Shown: positions 18,102 to 28,617, numbered from the stretch's first letter. The stretch: DNA of 64,000 nucleotides from Mycobacterium sp. IDR2000157661 (GCF_022317005.1 NZ_CP081006.1:1984001-2048000); one strand, 5' to 3'. Translations and numbers: made by a program. Notes: generated from the letters alone by a model not told the origin.

Positions 18102-19489
18102 CGTCTTTGCACCGCTTTCGCATACAGGTCGAGGAGTCGCGAATCTGGGTCGTACGTCTTTTTTACGGTCTTGTACGTTTCCCCGCCATAGAGTTCGTCG
18201 AACTCCTCCCGGCTGTAGTAGGCCTCGGAATACAGGGACTTGTGCCCGTCGAGTTCGCTGACCCTACGCTCGATCAGCTTGTTGGTGTGTCCCTCTTCGG
18301 GGCCGGCGGGCACCGACGACCAGAAGCCGACGTTGACGTAGGTGTGGTGCGGCCGGATCGGATACAGCGGCCAGGCCCCGCCTGCGTCCGGGCCGTCACG
18401 AAGGCGCAACGGACACAACCAGATCGGCTCGATGGGCACGGTGTCGAGGAACCAGTCCAAGAACTCGGCGACCCGGCCGATCGGCACCTCGACGTCCTGC
18501 ACGACCCGTTCGCGCGGCGGTCTGCCGTTACGCTTCTCGATGCGATCGGCGATGTCGAAGCGCTGGTCGTAGCCGATGAGCTTCCAGTAGAAGCTGCTGC
18601 GCCGATACCGTCGCGGCCAGAATCGCCGGATCGTCGGGTGCTGCGCCCCGAACGCCCGCGAACACCAGAACCAGTCGGTGTCCCAGCGCCACAGGTAGTC
18701 GTGAATCGTCAACCGGTCGTGCTTGTCACCGCCGGCGTGCTGGATCGACCGGTAGTAGATCTGCTGGCCGGTGTAGTCGCTGACCGGGCCGGGCGTGCCG
18801 GTCATCGATCCCAGCGTCAGGTAGCTCTCGCCGGCCGAGAACACCACGCCGTCGACGTAGTCCACGGGGGCGCCGTCGTGCTCGTGGGTGTCGGTGATGC
18901 GCTGCATCGCAGCGACCAGGTCGTCGATCGAATCGAATCGCAAGTGCCGCAACGCCACGAAGGGCTTGACCGGCTCCAGCTCGATTTTGATGCGTACCGA
19001 ATAGCCGAGAGTGCCATAAGAATTGGGAAAGGCATGGAAAAGATCGGGGCAGACGTCCCGACTTGCGGTGACCACGTCGCCGGTGCCGGTGAGGATGTCC
19101 ATCTCGAGCACCGATTCGTGCGGCAGCCCGTTGCGAAACGATGCGGATTCGATGCCGAGTCCGGTCACCGCGCCGCCGAGGGTGATGGTCTTCAGTTGCG
19201 GAACCACCAGCGGCGAAAGGCCGTACGGCAGCGTGGCGGCGACGAGGTCCTCGTAGGTGCACATCCCGGCCACGTCGGCGGTGCGCGTGTCGGGATCGAC
19301 GGCGATCACGCCGGTCAGGCCGGAGACGTCGAGGCCCTTGACGGTGGTCTTGGCCCGCGCGCGGAACAGGTTCGACGTGGGTTTGGCGAGCCGGACGGTC
19401 GCGTTCGGCGGGATTTCGCGGTAACTGGCGACGAGCCTGCGCACGCCCGCGGCGTGACGAGCATGTGCGTCAGTCTCGGCAGCAGACAC
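18098..19489 (-). CDS. tmsA: FAD-dependent reductase of tuberculostearic acid synthesis
   Basis: A 463-residue FAD-linked oxidoreductase with an N-terminal PCMH-type FAD-binding domain. VIAVDPDTRTADVAGMCTYEDL is followed by the flavin-contacting PQLKTITLGGAVTGLGIES (TLGGAVTG at 103-110). A DWFW/PLYP-containing C-terminal domain follows, as in the DHCR24-like subgroup. TmsA/BfaA (Rv3719 position) reduces the 10-methylene intermediate made by TmsB. GTG 19489 lies six bases after a TAGCGT box, so it is probably leaderless. Its stop codon is the first link of the downstream mini-ORF chain. Confidence 0.87.
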   Translation of the reverse strand: MSAAETDAHARHAAGVRRLVASYREIPPNATVRLAKPTSNLFRARAKTTVKGLDVSGLTGVIAVDPDTRTADVAGMCTYEDLVAATLPYGLSPLVVPQLKTITLGGAVTGLGIESASFRNGLPHESVLEMDILTGTGDVVTASRDVCPDLFHAFPNSYGTLGYSVRIKIELEPVKPFVALRHLRFDSIDDLVAAMQRITDTHEHDGAPVDYVDGVVFSAGESYLTLGSMTGTPGPVSDYTGQQIYYRSIQHAGGDKHDRLTIHDYLWRWDTDWFWCSRAFGAQHPTIRRFWPRRYRRSSFYWKLIGYDQRFDIADRIEKRNGRPPRERVVQDVEVPIGRVAEFLDWFLDTVPIEPIWLCPLRLRDGPDAGGAWPLYPIRPHHTYVNVGFWSSVPAGPEEGHTNKLIERRVSELDGHKSLYSEAYYSREEFDELYGGETYKTVKKTYDPDSRLLDLYAKAVQRR

Positions 19490-19495
19490 GGATAT

Positions 19496-19501
19496 ACGCT
19501 A
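19496..19501 (-). promoter_or_regulatory. -10 box of tmsA, leaderless
   Basis: TAGCGT on the minus strand, then ATATCC, then GTG 19489. On the plus strand the overlapping TACGCT (19495-19500) could serve the divergent SRPBCC gene, so the two promoters may compete. Confidence 0.5.
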
Positions 19502-19559
19502 GTCCGCGGTCGCATCCGACGCGACCTCACCACCCCCCGACATCAAGGAGCTCCTAGCA

Positions 19560-20006
19560 ATGGGACAGGTCAGCGCGTCCAGCACCGTCTTGATCGACGC
19601 GCCGCCGGAGACGGTGTTGTCGGCCGTCGCGGACTACGCAGGCGTGCGCCCGAAGATCCTCTCGTCGCACTACAGCGAGTACCGGGTGCTCGAAGGCGGG
19701 CAGGGTGCAGGCACCGTGGTGAGTTGGAAGTTGCAGGCGACCCAGAAGCGGGTGCGCGATGTGGAGGCGACCGTTGACGTGGCAGGCCACACGGTCATCG
19801 AGAAGGACGCCAACTCGTCGATGATCACCAACTGGACCGTCGCGCCCGCGGGTCCCGGCTCGTCGGTCACGGTCAAGACGTCGTGGCAGGGTGCGGGCGG
19901 CATCGGCGGCTTCTTCGAGAAGACCTTCGCACCGCTGGGCCTGCGCAAGATCCAGGCCGAGGTGCTGAACAACCTCAAGAAGCAGGTCGAGGGCGGCCCT
20001 GGCTAG
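19560..20006 (+). CDS. SRPBCC family protein
   Basis: A 148-residue START/Bet v1-like (polyketide cyclase/SRPBCC) protein. The N-terminal strand (VSASSTVLIDAPPETVLSAV) leads into the helix that closes the cavity, and the C-terminal long helix is FAPLGLRKIQAEVLNNLKKQ. Such proteins bind hydrophobic ligands; none is known here. It corresponds by position to Rv3718c. AAGGAG is placed 10 bases before ATG 19560. It is divergent from tmsA and shares a stop CTAG with ami1. A lipid-binding role beside lipid-modifying genes is only suggestive. Confidence 0.82.
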   Translation: MGQVSASSTVLIDAPPETVLSAVADYAGVRPKILSSHYSEYRVLEGGQGAGTVVSWKLQATQKRVRDVEATVDVAGHTVIEKDANSSMITNWTVAPAGPGSSVTVKTSWQGAGGIGGFFEKTFAPLGLRKIQAEVLNNLKKQVEGGPG

Positions 20007-20776
20007 GTCGAACCCAGGAAGCCGGCGATGCCGCGCACCACGGCGTCGGCGTACTTCTGCCTGCCCTCAGGGGTCTTCATCAGCGCGGAGTCGACGGGGT
20101 TCTTCATGTTGCCCAGTTCGACAAGGATCGACGGGTACTGCGCGAGGTTGAGCCCGGCGATGTCGGAGCGCGGGTTGAGACCGCCCGAGCCGATGTAGGT
20201 GGACGGCACGAAGCCGGACGACTTCAGTTGATCGCGCATGATCGCGGCGAACCGCGGCGACGGCCCCGCCTGCGCGTCGTTGAGCGGCGGCGCCGAGTAC
20301 AGGACGTGGAATCCGCGCCCGGTCGGCGGTCCGCCGTCGGCGTGGATGCTCACGACCGCGTTGGGCTTCAGCGAGTTCGCCATCGCTGCGCGCTCGTCGA
20401 CGCAGGGACCCAGGCCGGTGTCGTCACCGCGCGACATCGCGGTGCGCACGCCCAGCGCGGTGAGGGCCTGGCGGATCCGCAGCGTGGTGTCCCAGGCGAA
20501 GGTGTGCTCGGGGAAGCCGTCGTCGGTGGCTGTGCCGCTGGCCTGGCAGTCCTTCGTGCCGCCGCGACCGGTCGGCACCTGCCTGCTGATCGAGGCGTCG
20601 TTGGAGCCATTGTGGCCCGGATCGAGGAATACGATCTTGCCGGCGATGCTGGCCGGAGCGGCTTCGGCCTCGAGCAGCGGACCGGCGACCACCGTCGCGG
20701 CGACGAGCAGATAGGCGGCCACCGCGGCGCAGACACGCATTGCTCCGGTGGCCCCGACACGCAGGCGGGCAGGCAC
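20003..20776 (-). CDS. ami1: N-acetylmuramoyl-L-alanine amidase (Ami1 / Rv3717 type)
   Basis: A 257-residue zinc amidase of the Amidase_3 family that cleaves the bond between muramic acid and the stem peptide in the periplasm. Zinc ligands are His55 (DPGHNG), Glu90 (PEHTF) and His145 (SIHADGG), and catalytic Glu220 is in ILVELGN. Long stretches match remembered Rv3717 sequence. Residues 1-40 form a signal peptide. GTG 20776 is chosen because TACGGT ends seven bases upstream; the inner ATG 20740 would still leave an export signal. Confidence 0.92.
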   Translation of the reverse strand: MPARLRVGATGAMRVCAAVAAYLLVAATVVAGPLLEAEAAPASIAGKIVFLDPGHNGSNDASISRQVPTGRGGTKDCQASGTATDDGFPEHTFAWDTTLRIRQALTALGVRTAMSRGDDTGLGPCVDERAAMANSLKPNAVVSIHADGGPPTGRGFHVLYSAPPLNDAQAGPSPRFAAIMRDQLKSSGFVPSTYIGSGGLNPRSDIAGLNLAQYPSILVELGNMKNPVDSALMKTPEGRQKYADAVVRGIAGFLGST

Positions 20777-20783
20777 GGGCGTC

Positions 20784-20819
20784 ACCGTAGCGGCAACCGC
20801 GACTACGCTGAAAGACCAA
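20784..20819. promoter_or_regulatory. divergent promoter region of ami1 and ybaB
   Basis: On the minus strand TACGGT (20784-20789) lies seven bases before GTG 20776 of ami1. On the plus strand TACGCT (20814-20819) is a candidate -10 for ybaB-recR, whose start is about 70 bases further and has its own ribosome-binding site. Confidence 0.45.
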
Positions 20820-20888
20820 ACCGCCACGTGCGGGCGAGGCGAGACCAAGTCGAAACCGGACCGCGACCAACAGGCAAGGGGACCAGGC

Positions 20889-21221
20889 ATGCAACCCGGA
20901 GGCCAACCCGACATGTCGGCCCTGCTGGCGCAGGCGCAGCAGGTGCAGCAGCAGTTGATGGAGGCACAGGAGGCGTTGGCCAGCGCCGAGGTGCACGGCC
21001 AGGCCGGCGGCGGCCTGGTGCAGGTGACGATGAAGGGCAGCGGCGAGGTCGTCGGGGTGTCGATCGACCCCAAGGTGATCGATCCGGCCGATCCGGAGAC
21101 GCTGCAGGACCTGGTGGTCGGTGCCATCGCCGACGCGTCCAAACAGGTCACCATCCTCGCGCACGACCGGCTCGGGCCGTTGGCCAGCGGGATGGGCAAT
21201 CTCGGCCTGCCGGGGATGTAA
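20889..21221 (+). CDS. ybaB: YbaB/EbfC family nucleoid-associated protein
   Basis: A 110-residue member of the YbaB/EbfC family: an N-terminal Gln-rich helix ([21 protein letters not shown]), then [21 protein letters not shown], which is the family signature. Family members bind DNA as dimers. ATG 20889 is preceded by AGGGG. It is followed after nine bases by recR, the classic ybaB-recR pair (Rv3716c-Rv3715c). Confidence 0.92.
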   Translation: MQPGGQPDMSALLAQAQQVQQQLMEAQEALASAEVHGQAGGGLVQVTMKGSGEVVGVSIDPKVIDPADPETLQDLVVGAIADASKQVTILAHDRLGPLASGMGNLGLPGM

Positions 21222-21230
21222 CCGCCCTCC

Positions 21231-21842
21231 ATGTTCGAAGGACCCGTCCAGGATCTGATCGACGAGCTCGGCAAGCTGCCCGGTATCGGGCCCAAGAGCG
21301 CGCAGCGGATCGCGTTTCACCTGCTGTCGGTCGAGCCGCCGGACATCGACCGGCTGACGGCGGTGCTCAACAAGGTGCGCGACGGGGTGCGATTCTGCGC
21401 GGTGTGCGGCAACGTCTCCGACGAGGACCGTTGCCGCATCTGCTCCGACCCGCGGCGGGACGCGTCGCTGGTCTGCGTGGTCGAGGAACCCAAGGACGTG
21501 CAGGCAGTCGAGCGCACCCGCGAGTTCCGTGGGCGCTACCACGTCCTGGGTGGGGCGCTGGATCCGCTGTCCGGTGTCGGACCCGACCAGCTGCGGATCC
21601 GGGAGCTGCTGAACAGAATCGGCGAGCAGGTCGATGGCGTGGACGTCAGCGAAGTGATCATCGCGACGGATCCCAACACCGAGGGCGAGGCCACCGCGAC
21701 GTACCTGGTCCGCATGCTGCGTGACATCCCGGGGCTCACCGTGACGCGCATCGCGTCGGGTCTGCCGATGGGCGGGGACCTCGAGTTCGCCGACGAGTTG
21801 ACCCTGGGCCGCGCGCTGTCGGGCCGCCGGGCGATGGCCTGA
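21231..21842 (+). CDS. recR: recombination mediator protein RecR
   Basis: 203 residues, the normal RecR length. A helix-hairpin-helix ([20 protein letters not shown]) is followed by a C4 zinc finger (Cys56, 59, 68, 71), a Toprim domain ([17 protein letters not shown] ... [19 protein letters not shown]) and a C-terminal [17 protein letters not shown] block. RecR loads RecA on gapped DNA with RecO. It lies in the operon ybaB-recR-hypothetical. Confidence 0.95.
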   Translation: MFEGPVQDLIDELGKLPGIGPKSAQRIAFHLLSVEPPDIDRLTAVLNKVRDGVRFCAVCGNVSDEDRCRICSDPRRDASLVCVVEEPKDVQAVERTREFRGRYHVLGGALDPLSGVGPDQLRIRELLNRIGEQVDGVDVSEVIIATDPNTEGEATATYLVRMLRDIPGLTVTRIASGLPMGGDLEFADELTLGRALSGRRAMA

Positions 21843-21853
21843 GGAGAGGAACT

Positions 21854-22252
21854 ATGGCCGACGAGGAGTACAAGGTCGAGGTCGAGCTCGGCAGCGACGA
21901 GCACCGGCTGTCGTTCTGGGAGAAGCTGCGCACGCTGGACCTCGACGACGACGCCCGCAAGCGGCTCGGGTCGACGGTGACGGTGACACGCGACGGCGAC
22001 CGCATCCAGCTCTACACCCGCAGCCTCGCCGACGCGCAGGAAGCCGAGCGCACCGTGCGCGCGCTGGTGGCCGACGACGATGTGAGCGCGGGCTACACGC
22101 TCAGCCGATGGGAGCCCGCACGTCAGGAATGGGTGGATCCGGCCAGCGGACAGGAGGTCGCCGACGACGCACCCGAGTCCCCGGCGCCCGACCCGCGCTA
22201 CGTGATCCTGGAGGCCTACAAGCCGGAGTTTCTGCGCGACCTGGGCCTATAG
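21854..22252 (+). CDS. conserved hypothetical protein downstream of recR
   Basis: A 132-residue acidic protein of unknown function, starting MADEEYKVEVELGSDEHRLS. It follows recR by 11 bases with GGAGAGGAA as ribosome-binding site, so it belongs to the operon. It appears to alternate beta strands (VEVELG, VTVTRDGDRIQLYTRS) with an acidic linker and a conserved-looking C-terminal LEAYKPEFLRDLGL. No membrane segment or export signal. I recognise no family. Operon placement hints at a DNA-repair accessory role, without direct support. Confidence 0.72.
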   Translation: MADEEYKVEVELGSDEHRLSFWEKLRTLDLDDDARKRLGSTVTVTRDGDRIQLYTRSLADAQEAERTVRALVADDDVSAGYTLSRWEPARQEWVDPASGQEVADDAPESPAPDPRYVILEAYKPEFLRDLGL

Positions 22253-22270
22253 CTTCGTCGCGCCCTTTCT

Positions 22271-22333
22271 TTCGCCCAAACCGACGTTTCGCCGCACAAG
22301 TGCGAGTAGATCCCGCCGTTATGTCGATCTCGG
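22271..22333 (+). repeat. dispersed repeat, copy A (left flank of the DUF559 gene)
   Basis: A 63-base segment whose first 24 bases (22272-22295) recur inverted at 23248-23271 with two mismatches. The whole segment aligns without gaps to 31526-31588 (about 45 of 63 identical by hand). It contains the AAAC/GTTT imperfect hairpin common to all copies and the shared GTCGATCTCGG end. Confidence 0.7.
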
Positions 22334-22359
22334 GGTGGATGTCGGACCGCGGAGCAACG

Positions 22360-23256
22360 ATGCATGCCATGGGGGAGGTATTCCTGGGCCGAGAGGCGCT
22401 GGCAGACGGAATAACGCGGCATGAACTACGGCGGTGGTACCGGACGATCTTCCGCGGCGTCTACATTCCGAAGTCGACCACGCCGACACTCTACGACCGC
22501 GCTGTCGGCGCCTGGTTGGCATCGAATCGGCGAGGCGTGCTCTCCGGTGTCGTGGCGTCGGCTCTACACGGCGCGAAGTTCGTCGATGCCGATCACCCGA
22601 TCGACATCATCGACCACGAGCGCCGTCGACAACGCGGCTTGGTGATCCACATGGACCGCATCGCCGACGACGAGGTGACGAGCGTATCGGGGCTGCCCCT
22701 CACCACGCCGGCGCGGACAGCCTTCGACCTGGGCCGACTCCTGGCGCGACACGACGCGCTCGCCCGTCTCGATGCGCTGATGCGGGCGAGGCCGTTTCAG
22801 GAAGACGACGTAGCGAAGCTGTTGCACCGATACGGCCCGGCACGCGGCGTCCGTCAACTCCGCGAACTGCTGCCGTTGGTCGACGTCGGTGCACAATCGC
22901 CGCGAGAGAGTTGGCTCCGTCTGTTGCTCATCGACGCCCGTTTCCCCGTGCCGGAGACCCAGATCCCGGTGCTCGACGGCGGTTTTCCGATCGCGTATCT
23001 CGACATGGGGTGGCGCCAGCTTCGGCTCGGAGTCGAATACGATGGCGACCAGCATCGCACCGACCGGGGGCAATACGTCAAGGACATACGCCGAATCCGC
23101 ATGCTCGAGGAGCGTGATTGGCGGATCGTTCGGGTCGTCGCCGAGGATCGGCCGACGGAGGTCATCGCGCGGGTGCGCGCCGAGTTCACTCGCCGGTCCG
23201 CTCGCCGCGCCCAGATGGACGAACTGGCAGGTTCTTCCAGTGATTTCGCGGCGTAA
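22360..23256 (+). CDS. DUF559 (Vsr-like) endonuclease-domain protein with AbiEi-like N-terminus
   Basis: A 298-residue protein. The N-terminal half (EVFLGREALADGITRHELRRWY) resembles the winged-helix AbiEi antitoxin-type domain. The C-terminal half is a DUF559 PD-(D/E)XK nuclease fold: Asp215, then Glu226-Tyr-Asp228 and His232 in GVEYDGDQHRT, and WRIVRV. Its length matches Rv3714c, at this position in M. tuberculosis. Target and role unknown. ATG 22360 with GGAG five bases upstream is preferred; the earlier ATG 22321 lies inside a repeat. The stop codon is inside the right inverted repeat. Confidence 0.8.
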   Translation: MHAMGEVFLGREALADGITRHELRRWYRTIFRGVYIPKSTTPTLYDRAVGAWLASNRRGVLSGVVASALHGAKFVDADHPIDIIDHERRRQRGLVIHMDRIADDEVTSVSGLPLTTPARTAFDLGRLLARHDALARLDALMRARPFQEDDVAKLLHRYGPARGVRQLRELLPLVDVGAQSPRESWLRLLLIDARFPVPETQIPVLDGGFPIAYLDMGWRQLRLGVEYDGDQHRTDRGQYVKDIRRIRMLEERDWRIVRVVAEDRPTEVIARVRAEFTRRSARRAQMDELAGSSSDFAA

Positions 23257-23271
23257 CGTTGGTTTGGGCGA
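23248..23271 (-). repeat. dispersed repeat, copy B (right flank of the DUF559 gene, inverted)
   Basis: Reverse complement of 22272-22295 with two mismatches in 24 bases; the match extends further as GCCCTTTTCGCCC against GCCCTTTCTTTCGCCC. It holds the TAA stop of the DUF559 gene. Together with copy A it bounds a segment of exactly 1,000 bases. Confidence 0.75.
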
Positions 23272-23301
23272 AAAGGGCCGCAAGGCGCGGCGGCGTGGGG
23301 A

Positions 23302-24018
23302 CTACACCCGGCGAGGCGCGGCCAGGCGCTCCCGGCGCAACTGCTCCACCTCGTCGAGAGGCAGAGGTACCAACTCCCCGACGACACGGCTCAGCAGGTG
23401 GTCGGCCAACTCCGGGTTGCGGGCCAGGCACGGGCCGTGCAGATAGGTCGCCACGACGCTGCCCTGCACCGCGCCGTCGATGCCGTCGCCGGCACGGTTG
23501 CCCGCACCCTTCTCGACGCGAGCCAGCGGCTGCGCCTGCGCGCCGAGAGTGGTTCCGCCGCGGTGGTTCTCGAAGCCGGTCAACCGCTGGGTCAGACCCG
23601 GCAGCAACGGCTTGGACACCACCTCGCCGATCGTGCGCTCGGCCTGCGGCGAGGTGGTGAGGTCGAGCAGGCCGACGCCGTCGACCCGCTCACCCGCGGA
23701 CGTCTCGTACCAGTGGCCGAGCACCTGGATGGCCGCGCAGATCGCCAGCACCGGGGCGCCCCGCGCGGCGGCCTGCTGCAGGCCCGGGTAGCGCAGCAGA
23801 TGCTTGGTCGCCAACCGCTGCGCGTAGTCCTCGGCGCCGCCGAGCGTGTACAGGTCCAGTTCGGCAGGCACCGGGTCGGCCAGCGTGATCTCGACGACCT
23901 CGGCGTCGATCCCGCGTAGGCGCAATCGCTCTCGCAGTACGACGGAGTTGCCGCCGTCACCGTAGGTGCCCATCACGTCGGGCAGCACCAGCCCGATCCG
24001 CACCGTCGACTCAGGCAC
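23302..24018 (-). CDS. gatD: lipid II isoglutaminyl synthase, glutaminase subunit GatD
   Basis: A 238-residue class I glutamine amidotransferase of the CobB/CobQ type. Catalytic Cys94 lies in LAICAAIQVLG and His194 in ATYLHGPCLARN. GatD supplies ammonia to MurT to amidate D-Glu of the peptidoglycan stem to D-iso-Gln. GTG 24018 overlaps the last eight bases of murT, so the two subunits are translationally coupled. It corresponds to Rv3713 (cobQ2). Confidence 0.93.
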   Translation of the reverse strand: MPESTVRIGLVLPDVMGTYGDGGNSVVLRERLRLRGIDAEVVEITLADPVPAELDLYTLGGAEDYAQRLATKHLLRYPGLQQAAARGAPVLAICAAIQVLGHWYETSAGERVDGVGLLDLTTSPQAERTIGEVVSKPLLPGLTQRLTGFENHRGGTTLGAQAQPLARVEKGAGNRAGDGIDGAVQGSVVATYLHGPCLARNPELADHLLSRVVGELVPLPLDEVEQLRRERLAAPRRV

Positions 24019-25270
24019 GGCGCTCCAGTCTCCGGTTCAGTTGCAGGAAGGCCGTGTAGTTCGCGATCACCTCGACGTGTCCGGGCGGGCACGACGCGAT
24101 GGCCGCGAGCGTGTCGTGCACCAGGGTGTGCTCGACGCCTGCGTAGCCCAGTCGCACCGCGAGGTCGGTACCGCGTTCGCCGGCGGCCACGACATTCGTA
24201 TCCCCGAAGTGCTCGAACCGCACGTCCCACAACCAGGACAGGTCCTCACCGTCGGGCACCTGACCGTTGACCGAGATGACGACGCCAGCACCGTGTTTGT
24301 CGACCATCGAGAGCGCCTCCTGCCAGCCGGCGGGATTCTTGGCCAACAGCACCCGCACGGTGTGCTCGCCGATCCGTATGGTGCGGTACCGGCCGGCGAC
24401 CTCGTCGACCGAGGACACCGCTGCCACCGCCGCGGCCGGGTCGGCGCCCATGGTGACCGCGGCCGCCACCGCCTGGGTGGCGTTGCCGCGGTTGACGGTG
24501 CCCGGCAACGCCAGCGTCATCGGCATGGAGAACCCGTCGGGTCCGTGGATGTCGGTGTCGTCGTACCACCAGTGCGGTGTCGGCCGTTTGAAATCGATTC
24601 CGGTCGAATACCAGTCGCGTCCGTCGCGGACGATGATCTCCCCCGACCGCGGGCAGCTGACCGAGTCGTTGGCCCAGCTGCCGCCCGCGGCGACCCACAC
24701 GACGTTCGGGCTGTCGTAGGCCGCCGACGTCATCAGCACGTCGTCACAGTTGGCGACCACGACCGCCGCGGGGTGACGGGCCAGCCCGGCCCGCAGCGTC
24801 CGCTCGATGTGGTTGATCTCGCCAACCCGGTCCAGTTGGTCGCGCGACAGGTTCAGCAGAACGACGACGGCCGCGTCCACCGCATCCATCACGTGCGGCA
24901 CATGCATCTCGTCGACCTCGAGAGCGGCCAGGGCGGCGTCGCGGGCACCGGCCAGGGCCGCCACCAGCCCGGCGTCCATGTTGGCGCCGGTGTCGTTGGT
25001 GGCCACGGTTCGATGTCGCCGACCGCCGGGCTCCGTCGAGCCGATGGTGCGCAGGGCGGCCGCCACCATCCGCGTGGTGGTGGACTTGCCGTTGGTGCCG
25101 GTCACCACGACGCTGCGGCGGCCCGCGCCGAGCTGGCGCAGCAACGACTTGTCCAGCGCCAGCGCCACCAGCCCACCGATCATCGCTCCTGCGCCGCGGC
25201 CGGTGACCCGCGACGCCCAACGCGCACCTGCGCCCGCCGCCAGCGCGACGCGTCCACGAGTGGTGACCAT
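24011..25270 (-). CDS. murT: lipid II isoglutaminyl synthase, Mur-ligase subunit MurT
   Basis: A 419-residue Mur-ligase-like ATPase with P-loop GTNGKST (58-64), a central domain and a C-terminal DUF1727-type end. It activates the D-Glu alpha-carboxylate of lipid II for amidation by GatD-derived ammonia at the inner membrane face. The four-cysteine zinc ribbon of staphylococcal MurT is not evident. ATG 25270 follows a TAAAAT box by seven bases, so the murT-gatD mRNA is probably leaderless; ATG 25279 is the alternative. Confidence 0.93.
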   Translation of the reverse strand: MVTTRGRVALAAGAGARWASRVTGRGAGAMIGGLVALALDKSLLRQLGAGRRSVVVTGTNGKSTTTRMVAAALRTIGSTEPGGRRHRTVATNDTGANMDAGLVAALAGARDAALAALEVDEMHVPHVMDAVDAAVVVLLNLSRDQLDRVGEINHIERTLRAGLARHPAAVVVANCDDVLMTSAAYDSPNVVWVAAGGSWANDSVSCPRSGEIIVRDGRDWYSTGIDFKRPTPHWWYDDTDIHGPDGFSMPMTLALPGTVNRGNATQAVAAAVTMGADPAAAVAAVSSVDEVAGRYRTIRIGEHTVRVLLAKNPAGWQEALSMVDKHGAGVVISVNGQVPDGEDLSWLWDVRFEHFGDTNVVAAGERGTDLAVRLGYAGVEHTLVHDTLAAIASCPPGHVEVIANYTAFLQLNRRLERRA

Positions 25271-25277
25271 CGGAGGC

Positions 25278-25283
25278 ATTTTA
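25278..25283 (-). promoter_or_regulatory. -10 box of murT-gatD, leaderless
   Basis: TAAAAT on the minus strand, then GCCTCCG, then ATG 25270. The best -10 match among the leaderless candidates in this window. Confidence 0.6.
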
Positions 25284-25355
25284 GGTAGCCGACACGTTAT
25301 CGAGCGACTCGGCGAGCTCCCGGGCATTGTCAGCGCACCGTGCCATCCTGACGAA

Positions 25356-26345
25356 GTGAGCCGAACCTGGGGTAGGCCGGCGACGGAGACCGGTGCGGGG
25401 TGGGCGGTCGTCGACGTGGAGACCACGGGTTTCCGGCCCGGCCAGGCTCGCATCGTCAGCATCGCGGCCCTGGCCCTCGGTGACGACGGCAACGTCGAAC
25501 AGAGCCTGTACAGCCTGCTCAACCCCGGAGTCGATCCCGGGCCCACGCACGTGCACGGCCTGACGGCCGAGATGCTCGAGGGCCAGCCGACCTTCGCCGA
25601 CATCGTCGGTTCCCTCGTCGAGCTGCTGGAGGGACGCACCCTCGTCGCGCACAACGTCGGCTTCGACTACTCGTTCCTGGCCGCCGAGGCCGAACTCGTG
25701 CGTGCCGAGCTGCCGACGGACACCGTGATGTGCACGGTGGAGCTGACCCGCCGGCTGGCTCTGGGCGCCGAGAACCTGCGGTTGGAGACGCTGGCCGCCC
25801 ACTGGGGCATCACGCAGATGAAGCCGCACGACGCGCTCGACGACGCGCTGGTGCTCGCGCAGATCCTCAAGCCGGTACTGGTGCGGGCCCGCGAGCGGCG
25901 GGTCTGGTTGCCGGTGCACCCGGTAACGCGGCGAAGCTGGCCCAACGGGCTCGTCACCCACGACGAGCTGCGGCCGCTCAAGGCGGTGGCAGCACGGCTG
26001 CCGTGCGCGTACCTGAACCCCGGTCGGTACGTGGCGGGGAGGCCGCTGGTGCAGGGCATGCGGGTCGCGCTGTCGTCGGAGGTGGAGCGCACCCACGAGG
26101 AGCTCATCGAGCGGATCCTGCACGCCGGCCTGGCCTACACCGACAGTGTCGACCCGCAGACGTCGCTGATCGTCTGCAACGAACCGCGGCCCGAACAGGG
26201 CAAGGGGTATCACGGCAACGAGCTGGGCGTCCCCCTGGTCAGCGACGGCGAGTTCATGCGCAGCCTCGACACCGTCGTCGGCGGTCGGGGCATCGAGGAG
26301 TTCACCGATGCCACACATGCGGGCGACCAGTTCGCCCTGTTCTGA
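25356..26345 (+). CDS. DnaQ-like DEDDh 3'-5' exonuclease with BRCT domain
   Basis: A 329-residue protein. The exonuclease domain has the DEDDh motifs: Asp20/Glu22 (VVDVETTG), HNVGFDYSFL, and HDALDDALVL with the catalytic His. A C-terminal BRCT-like domain (VQGMRVALSSEVERTHEELIERILHAGL) follows. It corresponds to Rv3711c (dnaQ). Mycobacterial replicative proofreading is done mainly by the DnaE1 PHP domain, so this enzyme is probably a repair exonuclease. GTG 25356 lies six bases after a CATCCT box. Confidence 0.87.
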   Translation: MSRTWGRPATETGAGWAVVDVETTGFRPGQARIVSIAALALGDDGNVEQSLYSLLNPGVDPGPTHVHGLTAEMLEGQPTFADIVGSLVELLEGRTLVAHNVGFDYSFLAAEAELVRAELPTDTVMCTVELTRRLALGAENLRLETLAAHWGITQMKPHDALDDALVLAQILKPVLVRARERRVWLPVHPVTRRSWPNGLVTHDELRPLKAVAARLPCAYLNPGRYVAGRPLVQGMRVALSSEVERTHEELIERILHAGLAYTDSVDPQTSLIVCNEPRPEQGKGYHGNELGVPLVSDGEFMRSLDTVVGGRGIEEFTDATHAGDQFALF

Positions 26346-28492
<2,147 letters not shown>

Positions 28493-28516
28493 TCACGACC
28501 GGCGCATCGCGAACAC

Positions 28517-28554
28517 CCGCGACGGGAAGCCGGTCTGGTCAGAACCCGTCGCGG
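28517..28554 (-). promoter_or_regulatory. leuA attenuator hairpin
   Basis: CCGCGACGGG (28554-28545) pairs perfectly with CCCGTCGCGG (28526-28517) around an 18-base loop. The 5' arm overlaps the last sense codons of the leader peptide. A ribosome halted at the leucine codons would leave the arm free, whereas one reaching the stop codon would cover it, so coupling to leucine supply is plausible. The arm is followed by no T-run, so the outcome could be translational or Rho-dependent. Confidence 0.6.
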
Positions 28555-28589
28555 CTGCCGAGAAGGAGCACCCGCTGCACCCGCGTCAC
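28539..28589 (-). CDS. leucine leader peptide of leuA
   Basis: A short frame reading VTRVQRVLLLGSRDGF followed by TGA, 74 bases upstream of leuA. Three consecutive Leu codons (CTC CTT CTC) are flanked by Val, as expected of a leucine-sensing leader peptide. GTG 28580 is the likelier start (13 residues): it is seven bases after a TATCGT box and would be leaderless; GTG 28589 would give 16 residues. Leader peptides before actinobacterial leuA genes are established; this one is inferred from sequence alone. Confidence 0.65.
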   Translation of the reverse strand: MTRVQRVLLLGSRDGF

Positions 28590-28617
28590 GATACTCCCGA
28601 CCCGGCCGCCACACCAA
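28588..28617 (-). promoter_or_regulatory. leuA promoter
   Basis: TTGGTG (28617-28612) and TATCGT (28593-28588) on the minus strand, 18 bases apart, followed by seven bases to GTG 28580 of the leader peptide. The -35 lies in the loop of an 8-base GC palindrome (28601-28608 / 28621-28628). Confidence 0.55.

Noticed and set aside
17991..18110. CRISPR array
   Set aside because: Repeats are directly tandem without unique spacers, only three to four copies, and no cas genes are present.
22321..22359. Earlier start (ATG 22321) for the DUF559 gene
   Set aside because: The codons fall inside the dispersed repeat, there is no ribosome-binding site, and ATG 22360 has GGAG at good spacing with a family-typical N-terminus.
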